DNA of 10,741 bases from UBA737 sp900754145 (GCA_902474595.1 CABRWD010000057.1:1-10741); one strand, 5' to 3'. Shown: positions 1 through 6,496, counted from the stretch's first letter. Numbers and translations are program-made. Notes: generated by a model from the letters alone, not told the origin.

Positions 1-109
1 TATTATTCATTATTAATTATTCATTCCTTCAATAATTCATTAAAGCGACTTTTTCAAATGAATATTGAATATTGAAGCCGCTTACGCTAATGAATAATGA
101 ATAATATTA
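1..109. repeat. AT-rich imperfect palindrome, intergenic
   Basis: Non-coding DNA at the window edge. Positions 1-14 (TATTATTCATTATT) are the exact reverse complement of 93-106, and runs of ATTCATT/AATGAAT continue inside both arms. Nearer the centre, AAGCG (around 47-51) opposes CGCTT (78-82), and CTTCAATA-type words oppose TATTGAAG-type words. The whole stretch therefore reads as one long interrupted palindrome, as in a degenerate MITE-like or REP-like intergenic element. The left limit cannot be seen. No coding frame or flanking target duplication was recognised. Confidence 0.4.
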
Positions 110-112
110 GGG

Positions 113-131
113 AGCTTTGCTTCGCAAAGTT
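113..131. other. Small hairpin, GCTTTGC-TTC-GCAAAG
   Basis: CTTTGC (115-120) pairs perfectly with GCAAAG (124-129) around a 3-nt TTC loop. A G-U and an A-U pair extend the stem to 8 bp. It sits directly after the palindromic AT-rich stretch. The sequence after it is only moderately T-rich (TTATTATAAAA), so it is at best a weak terminator for a gene left of the window, or part of the same repeat element. Confidence 0.35.
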
Positions 132-209
132 ATTATAAAATATTCTTATCGGTTCAAGTCCTCATCCGAATTTTATGTCGGCATCTTTTTCATAACCTCT
201 TGACAAACG

Positions 210-245
210 AAAATCCGTTCCCTTAAAGAGAGCGGATTTTTGCTT
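210..245. terminator. Bidirectional intrinsic terminator
   Basis: AAAATCCG (210-217) pairs with CGGATTTT (233-240), and TTC/GAG extends the stem inward. On the plus strand the stem is followed by a T-rich tail (TTTTTGCTTTTT), fitting termination of a gene left of the window. On the minus strand it lies 24 nt beyond the stop codon of the ZIP transporter gene and is followed by TTTTCGTTTG, so it probably also ends the minus-strand cyclophilin-ZIP operon, with a weaker tail. Confidence 0.7.
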
Positions 246-263
246 TTTATAAAAAATATCAGG

Positions 264-1046
264 CTATCCCAATGCCACGTCCAAAATCATCATAAGACAA
301 AATCCGACAGCGAAAAAGACCGTTCCTATATTGGAGTGCTCCCCCGCTGACATTTCGGGGATAAGCTCTTCTACTACAACGTAGAGCATAGCACCCGCCG
401 CAAAGCTTAAAAAATACGGAAGCGCAGGCAATACCAACTTAGCCGCGGCAAGGGTTATAAGCGCGCCTATCGGCTCGACTATACCTGAAAGGGCGCCCCT
501 TAAAAAGGCACCCGATTTGCTTACGCCCTCGGCTTTAAGGGGCATCGAAATAATAGCGCCCTCGGGAAAGTTTTGGATTGCGATACCCAAAGAAAGCGCA
601 AGCACACCTGCGGCGGTAATACCCGAATTTCCCGAAAGAAAGCCCGCGAAAACCACACCTACTGCCATTCCCTCGGGAATATTGTGAAGCGTCACCGCAA
701 GCACGAGCATTGTGGTTTTATGCAATCTGCTTTTAGGTCCCTCCGCCTTATCCTCATTTATATGCAGGTGCGGGATTATATGATCGAGCAGTAACAGGAA
801 TAAAATTCCCGCCCAAAAGCCCACGGCGGCGGGTACAAACGACCATTTACCCAAGTCCTGTGCCTGTTCAAGCGCGGGGATCAAAAGACTCCATACCGAA
901 GCCGCCGTCATAACCCCTGCCGCAAAGCCCGAAAGCGAACGCTGTAACGGGTCGCTCATTCCGTTTTTCATAAAGAAAACGCAGGCAGAGCCTAACACCG
1001 TACCTAAAAACGGAATTAATAATATATATAATGAATTTATATCCAT
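264..1046 (-). CDS. ZIP-family divalent metal transporter (GufA/ZIP11-like)
   Basis: An integral membrane protein of 260 aa, mostly hydrophobic with about eight predicted helices, as expected for ZIP carriers. ZIP carriers move zinc, iron or other divalent metals into the cytoplasm. The two metal-binding helices are plain: HNIPEG at residues 121-126 and QNFPEG at 158-163, giving ligands H121, N122, E125, Q158, N159 and E162. The DHIIPHLH loop (88-95), EPIGA (191-195) and EELIPE (226-231) also fit. Glutamine rather than histidine in the second motif points to the GufA/ZIP11 branch rather than ZupT. An in-frame ATG 45 nt upstream would overlap the cyclophilin gene. I chose ATG 1046 because GGAAG lies 9 nt before it and the protein then begins at the first helix. 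The gene starts 25 nt after the cyclophilin stop, so the two are probably co-transcribed. Metal specificity cannot be read from the sequence. Confidence 0.88.
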   Translation of the reverse strand: MDINSLYILLIPFLGTVLGSACVFFMKNGMSDPLQRSLSGFAAGVMTAASVWSLLIPALEQAQDLGKWSFVPAAVGFWAGILFLLLLDHIIPHLHINEDKAEGPKSRLHKTTMLVLAVTLHNIPEGMAVGVVFAGFLSGNSGITAAGVLALSLGIAIQNFPEGAIISMPLKAEGVSKSGAFLRGALSGIVEPIGALITLAAAKLVLPALPYFLSFAAGAMLYVVVEELIPEMSAGEHSNIGTVFFAVGFCLMMILDVALG

Positions 1047-1055
1047 CGTTTTAAA

Positions 1056-1060
1056 CTTCC
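1056..1060 (-). promoter_or_regulatory. Ribosome binding site for the ZIP gene
   Basis: GGAAG on the minus strand, 9 nt before ATG 1046. It decides between that start and the upstream in-frame ATG at 1091, which lies inside the cyclophilin gene. Confidence 0.55.
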
Positions 1061-1071
1061 AAAATAGCCGA

Positions 1072-1668
1072 TTAAAGCACTTCGATATCAACCGAGGTTA
1101 TAATCACGTCCTCGCAGGGCTTGTCGTTTACCGTTTCGACCTCTGCGATTTTGTCAACTATCTCCATTCCATCAAATACCTGACCGAATACGGTGTGACG
1201 AAAATCAAGCCAGGGCGTGCCGCCCAATTCCCTGTAAGCCTCGATTATATCGCGGGGAAAACCGCTGTCGGTAAGCTCCTCCATCTGTTCTAGCATATTT
1301 GCGGGAGCCTCGTTTGCCTGAACGATAAAGAACTGACTGCCGTTGGTATTAGGTCCCGCGTTTGCCATGGAAAGCGCGCCTCGCAGATTGTGAAGCTCGG
1401 TATCAAACTCGTCCTCGAACTTTCCGCCCCAGATTGACTCGCCGCCTATACCGGTACCTAACGGATCGCCGCCCTGAATCATAAAATCCTTAATTACGCG
1501 GTGAAATTTAAGCCCGTCATAATATCCGTTTTTGGCGTGGGTTATAAAATTTTCGGCGGTTTTTGGGGTCTTATCGGGAAAAAGCTTTATTTTAATATCT
1601 CCCATATTTGTGTGCATTGTTGCGACTGTGTCTCCCTTTTCGGGGGTCTTTAACTGAAAAGCGTTCAT
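1072..1668 (-). CDS. Cyclophilin-type peptidyl-prolyl cis-trans isomerase
   Basis: A 198-aa protein with no signal peptide or membrane segment, so a cytoplasmic prolyl isomerase that assists protein folding. The cyclophilin signature FHRVIKDFMIQGGDP spans residues 55-69, with catalytic R57 and pocket residues F62, M63 and Q65. SQFFI is at 111-115, and W153-L154 and H158 match the Trp, Leu and His of the cyclosporin-binding pocket. A segment of about 25 residues (120-148) rich in acidic residues and leucine separates FFIVQ from TPWLDFRHTVFGQV. I recall this insertion from other Firmicutes cyclophilins. The start at 1668 is preceded by AAAGGAG (1684-1678, with AGGAG ending at 1676). It is the first gene of a minus-strand pair with the ZIP transporter and has its own promoter in the divergent region. 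No specific client is indicated. Confidence 0.93.
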   Translation of the reverse strand: MNAFQLKTPEKGDTVATMHTNMGDIKIKLFPDKTPKTAENFITHAKNGYYDGLKFHRVIKDFMIQGGDPLGTGIGGESIWGGKFEDEFDTELHNLRGALSMANAGPNTNGSQFFIVQANEAPANMLEQMEELTDSGFPRDIIEAYRELGGTPWLDFRHTVFGQVFDGMEIVDKIAEVETVNDKPCEDVIITSVDIEVL

Positions 1669-1719
1669 ATTTTTTCTCCTTTAATACTTCATTTAACGGT
1701 TTTTTGCCGTATTTTATGC

Positions 1720-1748
1720 TTGTATTTTACCACCATATATAGTATAAT
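1720..1748 (+). promoter_or_regulatory. Sigma-A-type promoter for the nrdR operon
   Basis: TTGTAT (1720-1725) and a perfect TATAAT (1743-1748) are separated by 17 bp. Transcription would start near 1755, about 45 nt before the nrdR ATG. The promoter lies inside an imperfect inverted repeat (CTTGTATTTTAC at 1719-1730 against GTATAATACAAG at 1742-1753, 11 of 12 pairs matching), which creates the opposing promoter on the other strand. Confidence 0.75.
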
Positions 1749-1752
1749 ACAA
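1724..1752 (-). promoter_or_regulatory. Sigma-A-type promoter for the cyclophilin-ZIP operon
   Basis: On the minus strand, TTGTAT (1752-1747) serves as -35 and TAAAAT (1729-1724) as -10, with a 17-bp spacer and an extended -10 TG (1732-1731). Transcription would begin near 1717, about 50 nt before the cyclophilin ATG. It overlaps the plus-strand promoter almost completely. Confidence 0.55.
1730..1745. promoter_or_regulatory. Candidate NrdR box in the promoter spacer
   Basis: CCACCATATATAGTAT matches the known NrdR-box pattern ACACWATATATWGTGT at 13 of 16 positions by eye. It sits between the -35 and -10 elements directly upstream of nrdR, where bound repressor would block both divergent promoters. 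NrdR boxes usually occur in pairs about three helical turns apart. A much weaker AT-rich candidate (around 1762-1776) lies 30-32 bp downstream, centre to centre. This is inference from pattern and position. Confidence 0.4.
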
Positions 1753-1783
1753 GTACTTTTTGAAATATATGTTATTACTTTTT

Positions 1784-1790
1784 AAAGGAG
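1784..1790 (+). promoter_or_regulatory. Ribosome binding site for nrdR
   Basis: AAAGGAG, 8 nt before ATG 1799. It rules out the upstream in-frame ATG at 1760, which would add 13 residues ahead of the universal MKCPFC start of NrdR. Confidence 0.85.
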
Positions 1791-1798
1791 CAGCAGTT

Positions 1799-2254
1799 AT
1801 GAAATGTCCTTTTTGCGGATTTGAAGAAAGCAAGGTAATTGATTCGAGACCCACCGATGAGGGTCAGCGCATACGCCGCCGCCGTGAGTGCCTTAAGTGC
1901 TCGAAACGCTTTACCACCTACGAAATTATAGAAAGTCTGCCGATTATCGTTATAAAAAAGGACAAATCGCGCGAGACCTTTAATAGGGACAAGCTTATGA
2001 CGGGTCTTCTTCGCGCTTGCGAAAAGCGTCCGGTATCAATCGATACCCTCGACAATATGATTGACGAAATAGAGACCGTACTGCAAAACTCCCTTGACCG
2101 CGAGGTAAGCAGTGAAAAAATCGGTGAGCTTGTTATGGAAAAGCTAAAGACGATAGACGAGGTTGCGTATGTTCGTTTTGCATCGGTTTACCGCCAGTTT
2201 AAGGACATTAATACCTTTATGCGGGAGCTTAGCAAGCTTTTGGAAAAGAACTGA
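1799..2254 (+). CDS. nrdR: Transcriptional repressor NrdR (ribonucleotide reductase regulator)
   Basis: A 151-aa protein, the usual length for NrdR. It begins with a zinc ribbon (C3-x2-C6 ... C31-x2-C34) that binds DNA, with the basic stretch RIRRRRE at 24-30. An ATP-cone domain (about 49-139) follows and senses adenine nucleotides. Typical words are PIIVIKKDKSRETFNRDKL and VAYVRFASVYRQFKD. NrdR represses ribonucleotide reductase genes when dATP is plentiful, and so matches deoxynucleotide supply to demand. It is the first gene of a four-gene operon, with gltX 18 nt downstream. A candidate NrdR box in its own promoter suggests autoregulation. No nrd gene lies in the window, so the main targets must be elsewhere. 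Confidence 0.97.
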   Translation: MKCPFCGFEESKVIDSRPTDEGQRIRRRRECLKCSKRFTTYEIIESLPIIVIKKDKSRETFNRDKLMTGLLRACEKRPVSIDTLDNMIDEIETVLQNSLDREVSSEKIGELVMEKLKTIDEVAYVRFASVYRQFKDINTFMRELSKLLEKN

Positions 2255-2272
2255 TTTTTGTAGGAGAGAACA

Positions 2273-3925
2273 ATGAACGATTTTGAGAGAATGGCGGAGC
2301 TATTACTCCCCGATATTGACAAAACCCCCGATTATTACGAGGAACTATATAAGCCCCGCGCCCTTCCCGAAGGAGCGAGGGTTACACGAATAGCCCCGAG
2401 TCCTACCGGGTATCTGCACTTAGGCACCCTTTTTGCCGCCCTGGTAAACCGCATTACCGCGACCTCGACAGGCGGGGTATTCTACACAAGAATTGAGGAC
2501 ACCGACAAAAAGCGCGAAATTGAGGGCGGAATTAAGGATATAATTTCGGGGCTTGACCGTTTCGGTATAAAGATTGACGAGGGCTTTGTTTCTGCCGATA
2601 AGCAGTCGGGCGACTACGGACCGTACAAGCAGAGCGAGCGCGCCGAAATATATCAGACCTATGCCAAGTCCCTAATAAAACAAGGTCTTGCCTACCCCTG
2701 CTTCTGCACCGCAGAGGAGTTAGACGAGGTGCGCAAAATTCAAGAGGAGCAGAAGGAGCGCACAGGCTATCACGGCAAATGGGCAAAGCACCGCGACATT
2801 ACCTATGATGAGGCGAAAGCCTTAATAGACGAGGGCAAGCCTTATGTAGTCCGTCTTAAGTCCCCGGGCAGCGAGGAAAACAGGATTGTATTTGACGACT
2901 GCGTTAAGGGAAAAATTGAGATGCCCGAAAATGACGAGGATTTTGTTATTTTAAAGTCGGACGGAATACCTACCTATCATTTTGCCCACGCGGTGGACGA
3001 TCACCTGATGCACACCACCCATGTGCTACGCGGGGACGAGTGGATTTCTTCCGTTCCTAAGCACATACAGCTATTTAAGCTGTTGGGCTTTAAGCCGCCT
3101 AAATACGGGCATATCTCCCCTATTATGAAGCTTGATAACGGCGCAAAGCGCAAGATTTCCAAGCGCAAGGATCCCGAGGCGGCGGTGCATTTCTTTGCCG
3201 AGCAGGGGTATGACAGCGAAAGCGTTATAGAATACCTTATGACCATAGCCGCCTCCGATTTTGAGGACTGGCGCAGGGCTAATCCCGAAAAGTCCTATAA
3301 GGATTTCAAGTTTAATTTAAAGAAAATGAGCGTTTCGGGCGCGCTGTTCGATTCGGACAAGCTGAACGACGTGTCAAAGACGGTCATTTCAAAGTTTGAC
3401 AGCGGTACTGTTTATAATAAGCTTACCGATTGGGCTAAGGAATTTGACCCCGAGTTTTACGAAATTCTGACCGAAAATTCCGATTACACAAGGTCTATGC
3501 TCTCAATCGATCGCGACGTGCCTAAGCCCCGCAAGGATATTGCAAAATGGAGCGAGGCTAAGGAATATTTTTCATATTTTTTTGATAAGCTTTACACCCC
3601 CGATTTTACCCTCCCTGATAATATCGCACCTGTGGATGCTGCAGAGTTCCTTAAAAGGTACAAATCGGTTTATAATGTTTCCGATGACCGACAGCAATGG
3701 TTTGACAAAATTAAGCAAATCGCGCCCGAGATTGGCTTTGCGTCTGAGACAAAGCAGTACAAAGCCGACCCACAAAGCTTTAAGGGTCACGCGGGCGATT
3801 TAAGCACGGTACTGCGGATTGCGGTGACAGGCAGGCGCAACACCCCCGACCTTTGCAGTATTATGCAGGTTTTGGGGTATGAGACCTGTATCTCCCGCAT
3901 TGACGCGGCGATTAATTCATTATGA
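2273..3925 (+). CDS. gltX: Glutamyl-tRNA synthetase
   Basis: A class I aminoacyl-tRNA synthetase that attaches glutamate to tRNA-Glu using ATP. The HIGH-type motif lies in APSPTGYLHLGTL (41-53, HLGT at 49-52), RIEDTD is at 73-78, and the KMSKS-type motif reads KISKR (294-298). The C-terminal anticodon-binding region contains LRIAVTGRRNTPDL (514-527). At 550 aa it is longer than the canonical form of roughly 480 aa. It carries about 35 residues ahead of the catalytic domain and extra sequence in the C-terminal half. The zinc-site region keeps CFC (143-145), but the later Cys-x-His is replaced (GYHGKWAKH), so zinc binding is probably lost or altered. The start has AGGAGA (2262-2267) before it. 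A dedicated glnS follows 12 nt downstream, so this enzyme is probably specific for tRNA-Glu; that is inferred. Confidence 0.95.
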   Translation: MNDFERMAELLLPDIDKTPDYYEELYKPRALPEGARVTRIAPSPTGYLHLGTLFAALVNRITATSTGGVFYTRIEDTDKKREIEGGIKDIISGLDRFGIKIDEGFVSADKQSGDYGPYKQSERAEIYQTYAKSLIKQGLAYPCFCTAEELDEVRKIQEEQKERTGYHGKWAKHRDITYDEAKALIDEGKPYVVRLKSPGSEENRIVFDDCVKGKIEMPENDEDFVILKSDGIPTYHFAHAVDDHLMHTTHVLRGDEWISSVPKHIQLFKLLGFKPPKYGHISPIMKLDNGAKRKISKRKDPEAAVHFFAEQGYDSESVIEYLMTIAASDFEDWRRANPEKSYKDFKFNLKKMSVSGALFDSDKLNDVSKTVISKFDSGTVYNKLTDWAKEFDPEFYEILTENSDYTRSMLSIDRDVPKPRKDIAKWSEAKEYFSYFFDKLYTPDFTLPDNIAPVDAAEFLKRYKSVYNVSDDRQQWFDKIKQIAPEIGFASETKQYKADPQSFKGHAGDLSTVLRIAVTGRRNTPDLCSIMQVLGYETCISRIDAAINSL

Positions 3926-3937
3926 GGAGTTACATTT

Positions 3938-5623
3938 ATGTCAGACTTAATTAAAACCGAGGAAACTGCTGCTCCCTCGAACTTTATACACGATTTTATT
4001 GACGAGGATTTAAAGGAAGGGATTTATACAAAGGTTCAAACCCGTTTCCCGCCCGAGCCTAACGGATATTTGCACATAGGTCACGCCAAGGCTATTACAA
4101 TAGACTTCGCCACCGCCGAAAAATACGGCGGCAAATGCAATCTCCGCTTTGACGATACAAACCCCGTAAAAGAGGACGTTGAGTATATAGAAGCGATTGA
4201 AGAGGATATTAAATGGTTAGGCTTTAACTGGGACAATGTGTATTTTGCCTCGGATTATTTTGACTTTCTTTACGAATGTGCCTTAAAGCTTATCGACAAG
4301 GGTCTTGCCTATGTTGACGAGAGTAGTGCGGACGAGATTCGCGAAATGCGCGGCACACTTACCGAGCCCGGCAAGGATAGCCCCTACAGAAACCGTCCTT
4401 TAGAAGAGACAAAGGAACTTTTCCGCCGTATGACCGAGGGCGAGTTTGACAACGGCGCTATGGTATTAAGGGCTAAAATCGATATGTCTTCTTCAAACCT
4501 TAATATGCGCGACCCGATTATCTACCGCATTATGAAAGCGACCCACCACCGCACAGGCGACAAATGGTGCGTTTATCCTATGTACGATTTCGCCCACCCG
4601 CTAAGCGACGCTAAAGAGGGGGTCACTCACTCCCTTTGCTCCCTTGAATTTGAGAACCACCGCCCGCTCTATAACTGGTTTTTAGAGGCGCTCGAAATTC
4701 CTAATCCGCCAAGACAAATTGAGTTTGCGCGTATGAACGTAAACTACACCCTTACAAGCAAGCGCAAATGCTTAAAGCTTGTAAATGACGGTTTGGTTTC
4801 AGGCTGGGACGACCCGAGAATGGCGACGATCTGCGGTATGAGACGGCGCGGCTACCCCGCAAAGGCTATCCGTGATTTTGTTGAAAAAATCGGCGTTTCA
4901 AAGGCGTACAGCGTAATTGATTATGCCCTGCTTGAGTCCTGCGTGCGTGATTATCTTAACGAAAACGCAGAGCGCGCTATGGCGGTTTTGCGACCGCTTA
5001 AGGTAATAATCGACAATTACCCCGAGGGCAAAACCGAGGAAATCCCCGTTGATATTAACCCCGCAAAGCCCGAGCTCGGAAAGCGTTCGGTTACCTTTTC
5101 CAAGGAAATATTTATTGAGCAGGACGATTTTATGTTAGACCCTCCGGGAAAATACTTCCGTCTCTGCCCGACAAAGGAGGTTCGCTTAAAGGGCGCGTAT
5201 TACATTAAGTACGCTTCCCACGAAACCGATGAAAACGGCAATATAACCGCGGTTCACTGCACCTATGACCCCGAAAGCTTCGGCGGCGAGACACCCGACG
5301 GCAGAAAGGTCAAGGGCACGCTTCATTGGGTAAGCGCGGAAAATTCCTTTGACTGCGAAATAAGGCTTTATGACCGCCTTTTCAATGTTCCGAACCCCAG
5401 CGATGAAGAGGGTGTTTCCTCCTTCGCGGATAACCTTAATCCTGATTCGCTGACCGTGCTTCAGGGCTGTAAGCTTGACAATTCCCTTAAAAACGTCAAG
5501 GCGGGTGATACCTTCCAGTTTATGAGACAGGGCTATTTCTGCGTAGACCCCGACAGTAACAAGGAAAAAACCGTCTTTAACCGCACGGTTGCCCTTAAGG
5601 ATTCCTTTGCGAAAAAGGCGTAA
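3938..5623 (+). CDS. glnS: Glutaminyl-tRNA synthetase
   Basis: A 561-aa cytoplasmic class I enzyme that charges tRNA-Gln directly with glutamine. The catalytic domain shows PPEPNGYLHIGHAKA (38-52, true HIGH at 46-49) and the KMSKS-type motif LTSKRK (272-277). PEPNG is typical of GlnRS, whereas GluRS has PSPTG. GlnRS-typical words WDDPRM (290-295) and RRRGYPAKAIRDF (302-314) follow. The C-terminal part (about 345-555) is the GlnRS beta-barrel anticodon-binding region. Length matches bacterial GlnRS (about 550 aa). GAGGAG (3924-3929) overlaps the gltX stop codon and sits 8 nt before the ATG. Most Firmicutes lack this enzyme and make Gln-tRNA by amidation of Glu-tRNA with GatCAB. Its presence reflects the known transfer of glnS into some clostridial lineages. 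No truncation is seen. Confidence 0.97.
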   Translation: MSDLIKTEETAAPSNFIHDFIDEDLKEGIYTKVQTRFPPEPNGYLHIGHAKAITIDFATAEKYGGKCNLRFDDTNPVKEDVEYIEAIEEDIKWLGFNWDNVYFASDYFDFLYECALKLIDKGLAYVDESSADEIREMRGTLTEPGKDSPYRNRPLEETKELFRRMTEGEFDNGAMVLRAKIDMSSSNLNMRDPIIYRIMKATHHRTGDKWCVYPMYDFAHPLSDAKEGVTHSLCSLEFENHRPLYNWFLEALEIPNPPRQIEFARMNVNYTLTSKRKCLKLVNDGLVSGWDDPRMATICGMRRRGYPAKAIRDFVEKIGVSKAYSVIDYALLESCVRDYLNENAERAMAVLRPLKVIIDNYPEGKTEEIPVDINPAKPELGKRSVTFSKEIFIEQDDFMLDPPGKYFRLCPTKEVRLKGAYYIKYASHETDENGNITAVHCTYDPESFGGETPDGRKVKGTLHWVSAENSFDCEIRLYDRLFNVPNPSDEEGVSSFADNLNPDSLTVLQGCKLDNSLKNVKAGDTFQFMRQGYFCVDPDSNKEKTVFNRTVALKDSFAKKA

Positions 5624-5626
5624 AGT

Positions 5627-6376
5627 ATGACGGTTCAAAATATTTTTGATTTTTTAAACAAAAAATTCCCGACCGAGACCGCCTGCGATTTTGATAATGT
5701 AGGTTTACTTGTAGGCGACCCTTGCGTCGAAGTTAAAAAAGCGGTTGTCGCCCTCGACTGCACCCCGAGTGCAATTAATACCGCCGTAAATAAGGGCGCA
5801 CAGCTTATAATCACCCACCACCCTATAATATTTAACCCGCTAAAACAGGTTTTAGCAGGAAGCGCGGTTTATGAGGTTATCAAAAGCGGAATTTCGGTAA
5901 TTTCAATGCACACCAACCTTGACGTAGGTATCGGAGGTGTGAACGACTGCCTATCCTCTGCCCTAACGCTCAACAATGTGACTAAGGTTGCGGTTGAAGA
6001 CGGGTATCTGCTCAATGTCGGCGAGCTTTCCTCTCCCCTTTATCCCGATGATTTAGCGGTTTATATTAAGGAAAAGCTCGGCGGTGCAGTAAAATATGTC
6101 GGATCGGAAAAGCAAATCAAACGGGTTTTGCTATGCTCCGGAAGCGGCGGTTCATATATAACCGAGGTTAAAAAGCATAACTGCGATGCGCTTATAACCG
6201 CCGATGTTAAGCACAACCAATTTCTTGATGCCGAGCGTCTCGGCGTTTCCCTTTTCGACGCGGGACATTTTAATACCGAGGATGTTGTGACCGAGCCTTT
6301 AAAGCGGCTTTTAGAACATCGCTTTGCTGATATTGTTTTTATCGCCGACCGTAGCTCTGAAATAAAGCATATATAA
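5627..6376 (+). CDS. Nif3-like dinuclear metal-binding protein (YbgI/YqfO family)
   Basis: A 249-aa member of the Nif3 family, also annotated as 'GTP cyclohydrolase 1 type 2 homolog', whose true function is unsettled. The metal ligands known from E. coli YbgI can be placed: H64 and H65 in THHP, D99 in HTNLD, and H214 and E218 in GHFNTED. The N-terminal DFDNVGLLVGD (21-31) is typical. It is the short form, like YbgI, without the central PII-like insertion found in B. subtilis YqfO (about 370 aa). It starts 3 nt after the glnS stop, with only a weak Shine-Dalgarno (AAAAAGG, about 5612-5618), so translation probably depends on coupling to glnS. In many Firmicutes this gene follows a tRNA methyltransferase gene (trmK). 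Here it follows glnS instead and is last in the operon. Confidence 0.92.
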   Translation: MTVQNIFDFLNKKFPTETACDFDNVGLLVGDPCVEVKKAVVALDCTPSAINTAVNKGAQLIITHHPIIFNPLKQVLAGSAVYEVIKSGISVISMHTNLDVGIGGVNDCLSSALTLNNVTKVAVEDGYLLNVGELSSPLYPDDLAVYIKEKLGGAVKYVGSEKQIKRVLLCSGSGGSYITEVKKHNCDALITADVKHNQFLDAERLGVSLFDAGHFNTEDVVTEPLKRLLEHRFADIVFIADRSSEIKHI

Positions 6377-6397
6377 AATTTCATATACCGAGAATTT

Positions 6398-6435
6398 GTA
6401 ACCGAACGGCAAGGCCCTTCGGTTACTGCTTTTTA
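6398..6435 (+). terminator. Intrinsic terminator of the nrdR-gltX-glnS-nif3 operon
   Basis: GTAACCGAA (6398-6406) pairs perfectly with TTCGGTTAC (6418-6426). GGC/GCC extend the stem past one C-C mismatch to a 3-nt loop, and TGCTTTTT follows. It lies 22 nt after the Nif3-like stop and separates the housekeeping operon from the two-component system. Confidence 0.8.
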
Positions 6436-6439
6436 GGGC

Positions 6440-6459
6440 TTTCTTTAGCCTGCCTTTAG
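6440..6459 (+). promoter_or_regulatory. Direct-repeat operator candidate upstream of the response regulator
   Basis: The 20-bp sequence TTTCTTTAGCCTGCCTTTAG holds two CTTTAG half-sites (6443-6448 and 6454-6459) exactly 11 bp apart, about one helical turn. This is the layout bound by OmpR/PhoB-family regulators. A further TTTTAG (6431-6436) lies just upstream but slightly out of register. The identical 20-mer recurs at 8412-8431 before the ABC permease gene. There is no good -35. An AT-rich -10 region (TAATAAT, 6469-6475) follows at the spacing expected for an activator bound next to RNA polymerase. Confidence 0.6.
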
Positions 6460-6483
6460 GTATATACATAATAATATCAATAT

Positions 6484-6490
6484 GGGAGGG
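6484..6490 (+). promoter_or_regulatory. Ribosome binding site for the response regulator
   Basis: GGGAGGG, 6 nt before ATG 6497. The upstream in-frame ATG at 6482 overlaps this Shine-Dalgarno and is therefore not the start. Confidence 0.8.
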
Positions 6491-6496
6491 ATTTCT

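Noticed and set aside
100..172. A complete tRNA gene ending with the GGTTCAAGTCC T-loop-like word.
   Set aside because: The expected 7-bp acceptor stem and the T-stem do not pair, and no D-arm or anticodon arm is present.
200..228. A plus-strand promoter starting with TTGACA (200-205).
   Set aside because: The hexamer 17 bp downstream (TTAAAG) is a poor -10 and lies in a terminator hairpin, and the next plus-strand gene is more than 1.5 kb away behind a better promoter.
573..794. Plus-strand open frame inside the ZIP gene.
   Set aside because: It is antisense to a gene with intact ZIP motifs, and the predicted peptide has no recognisable family features or ribosome site.
5186..5638. 150-codon minus-strand open frame opposite the end of glnS.
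   Set aside because: It lies opposite a conserved glnS anticodon-binding region. The frame is open because of codon bias in the sense gene, and no promoter or Shine-Dalgarno supports it.
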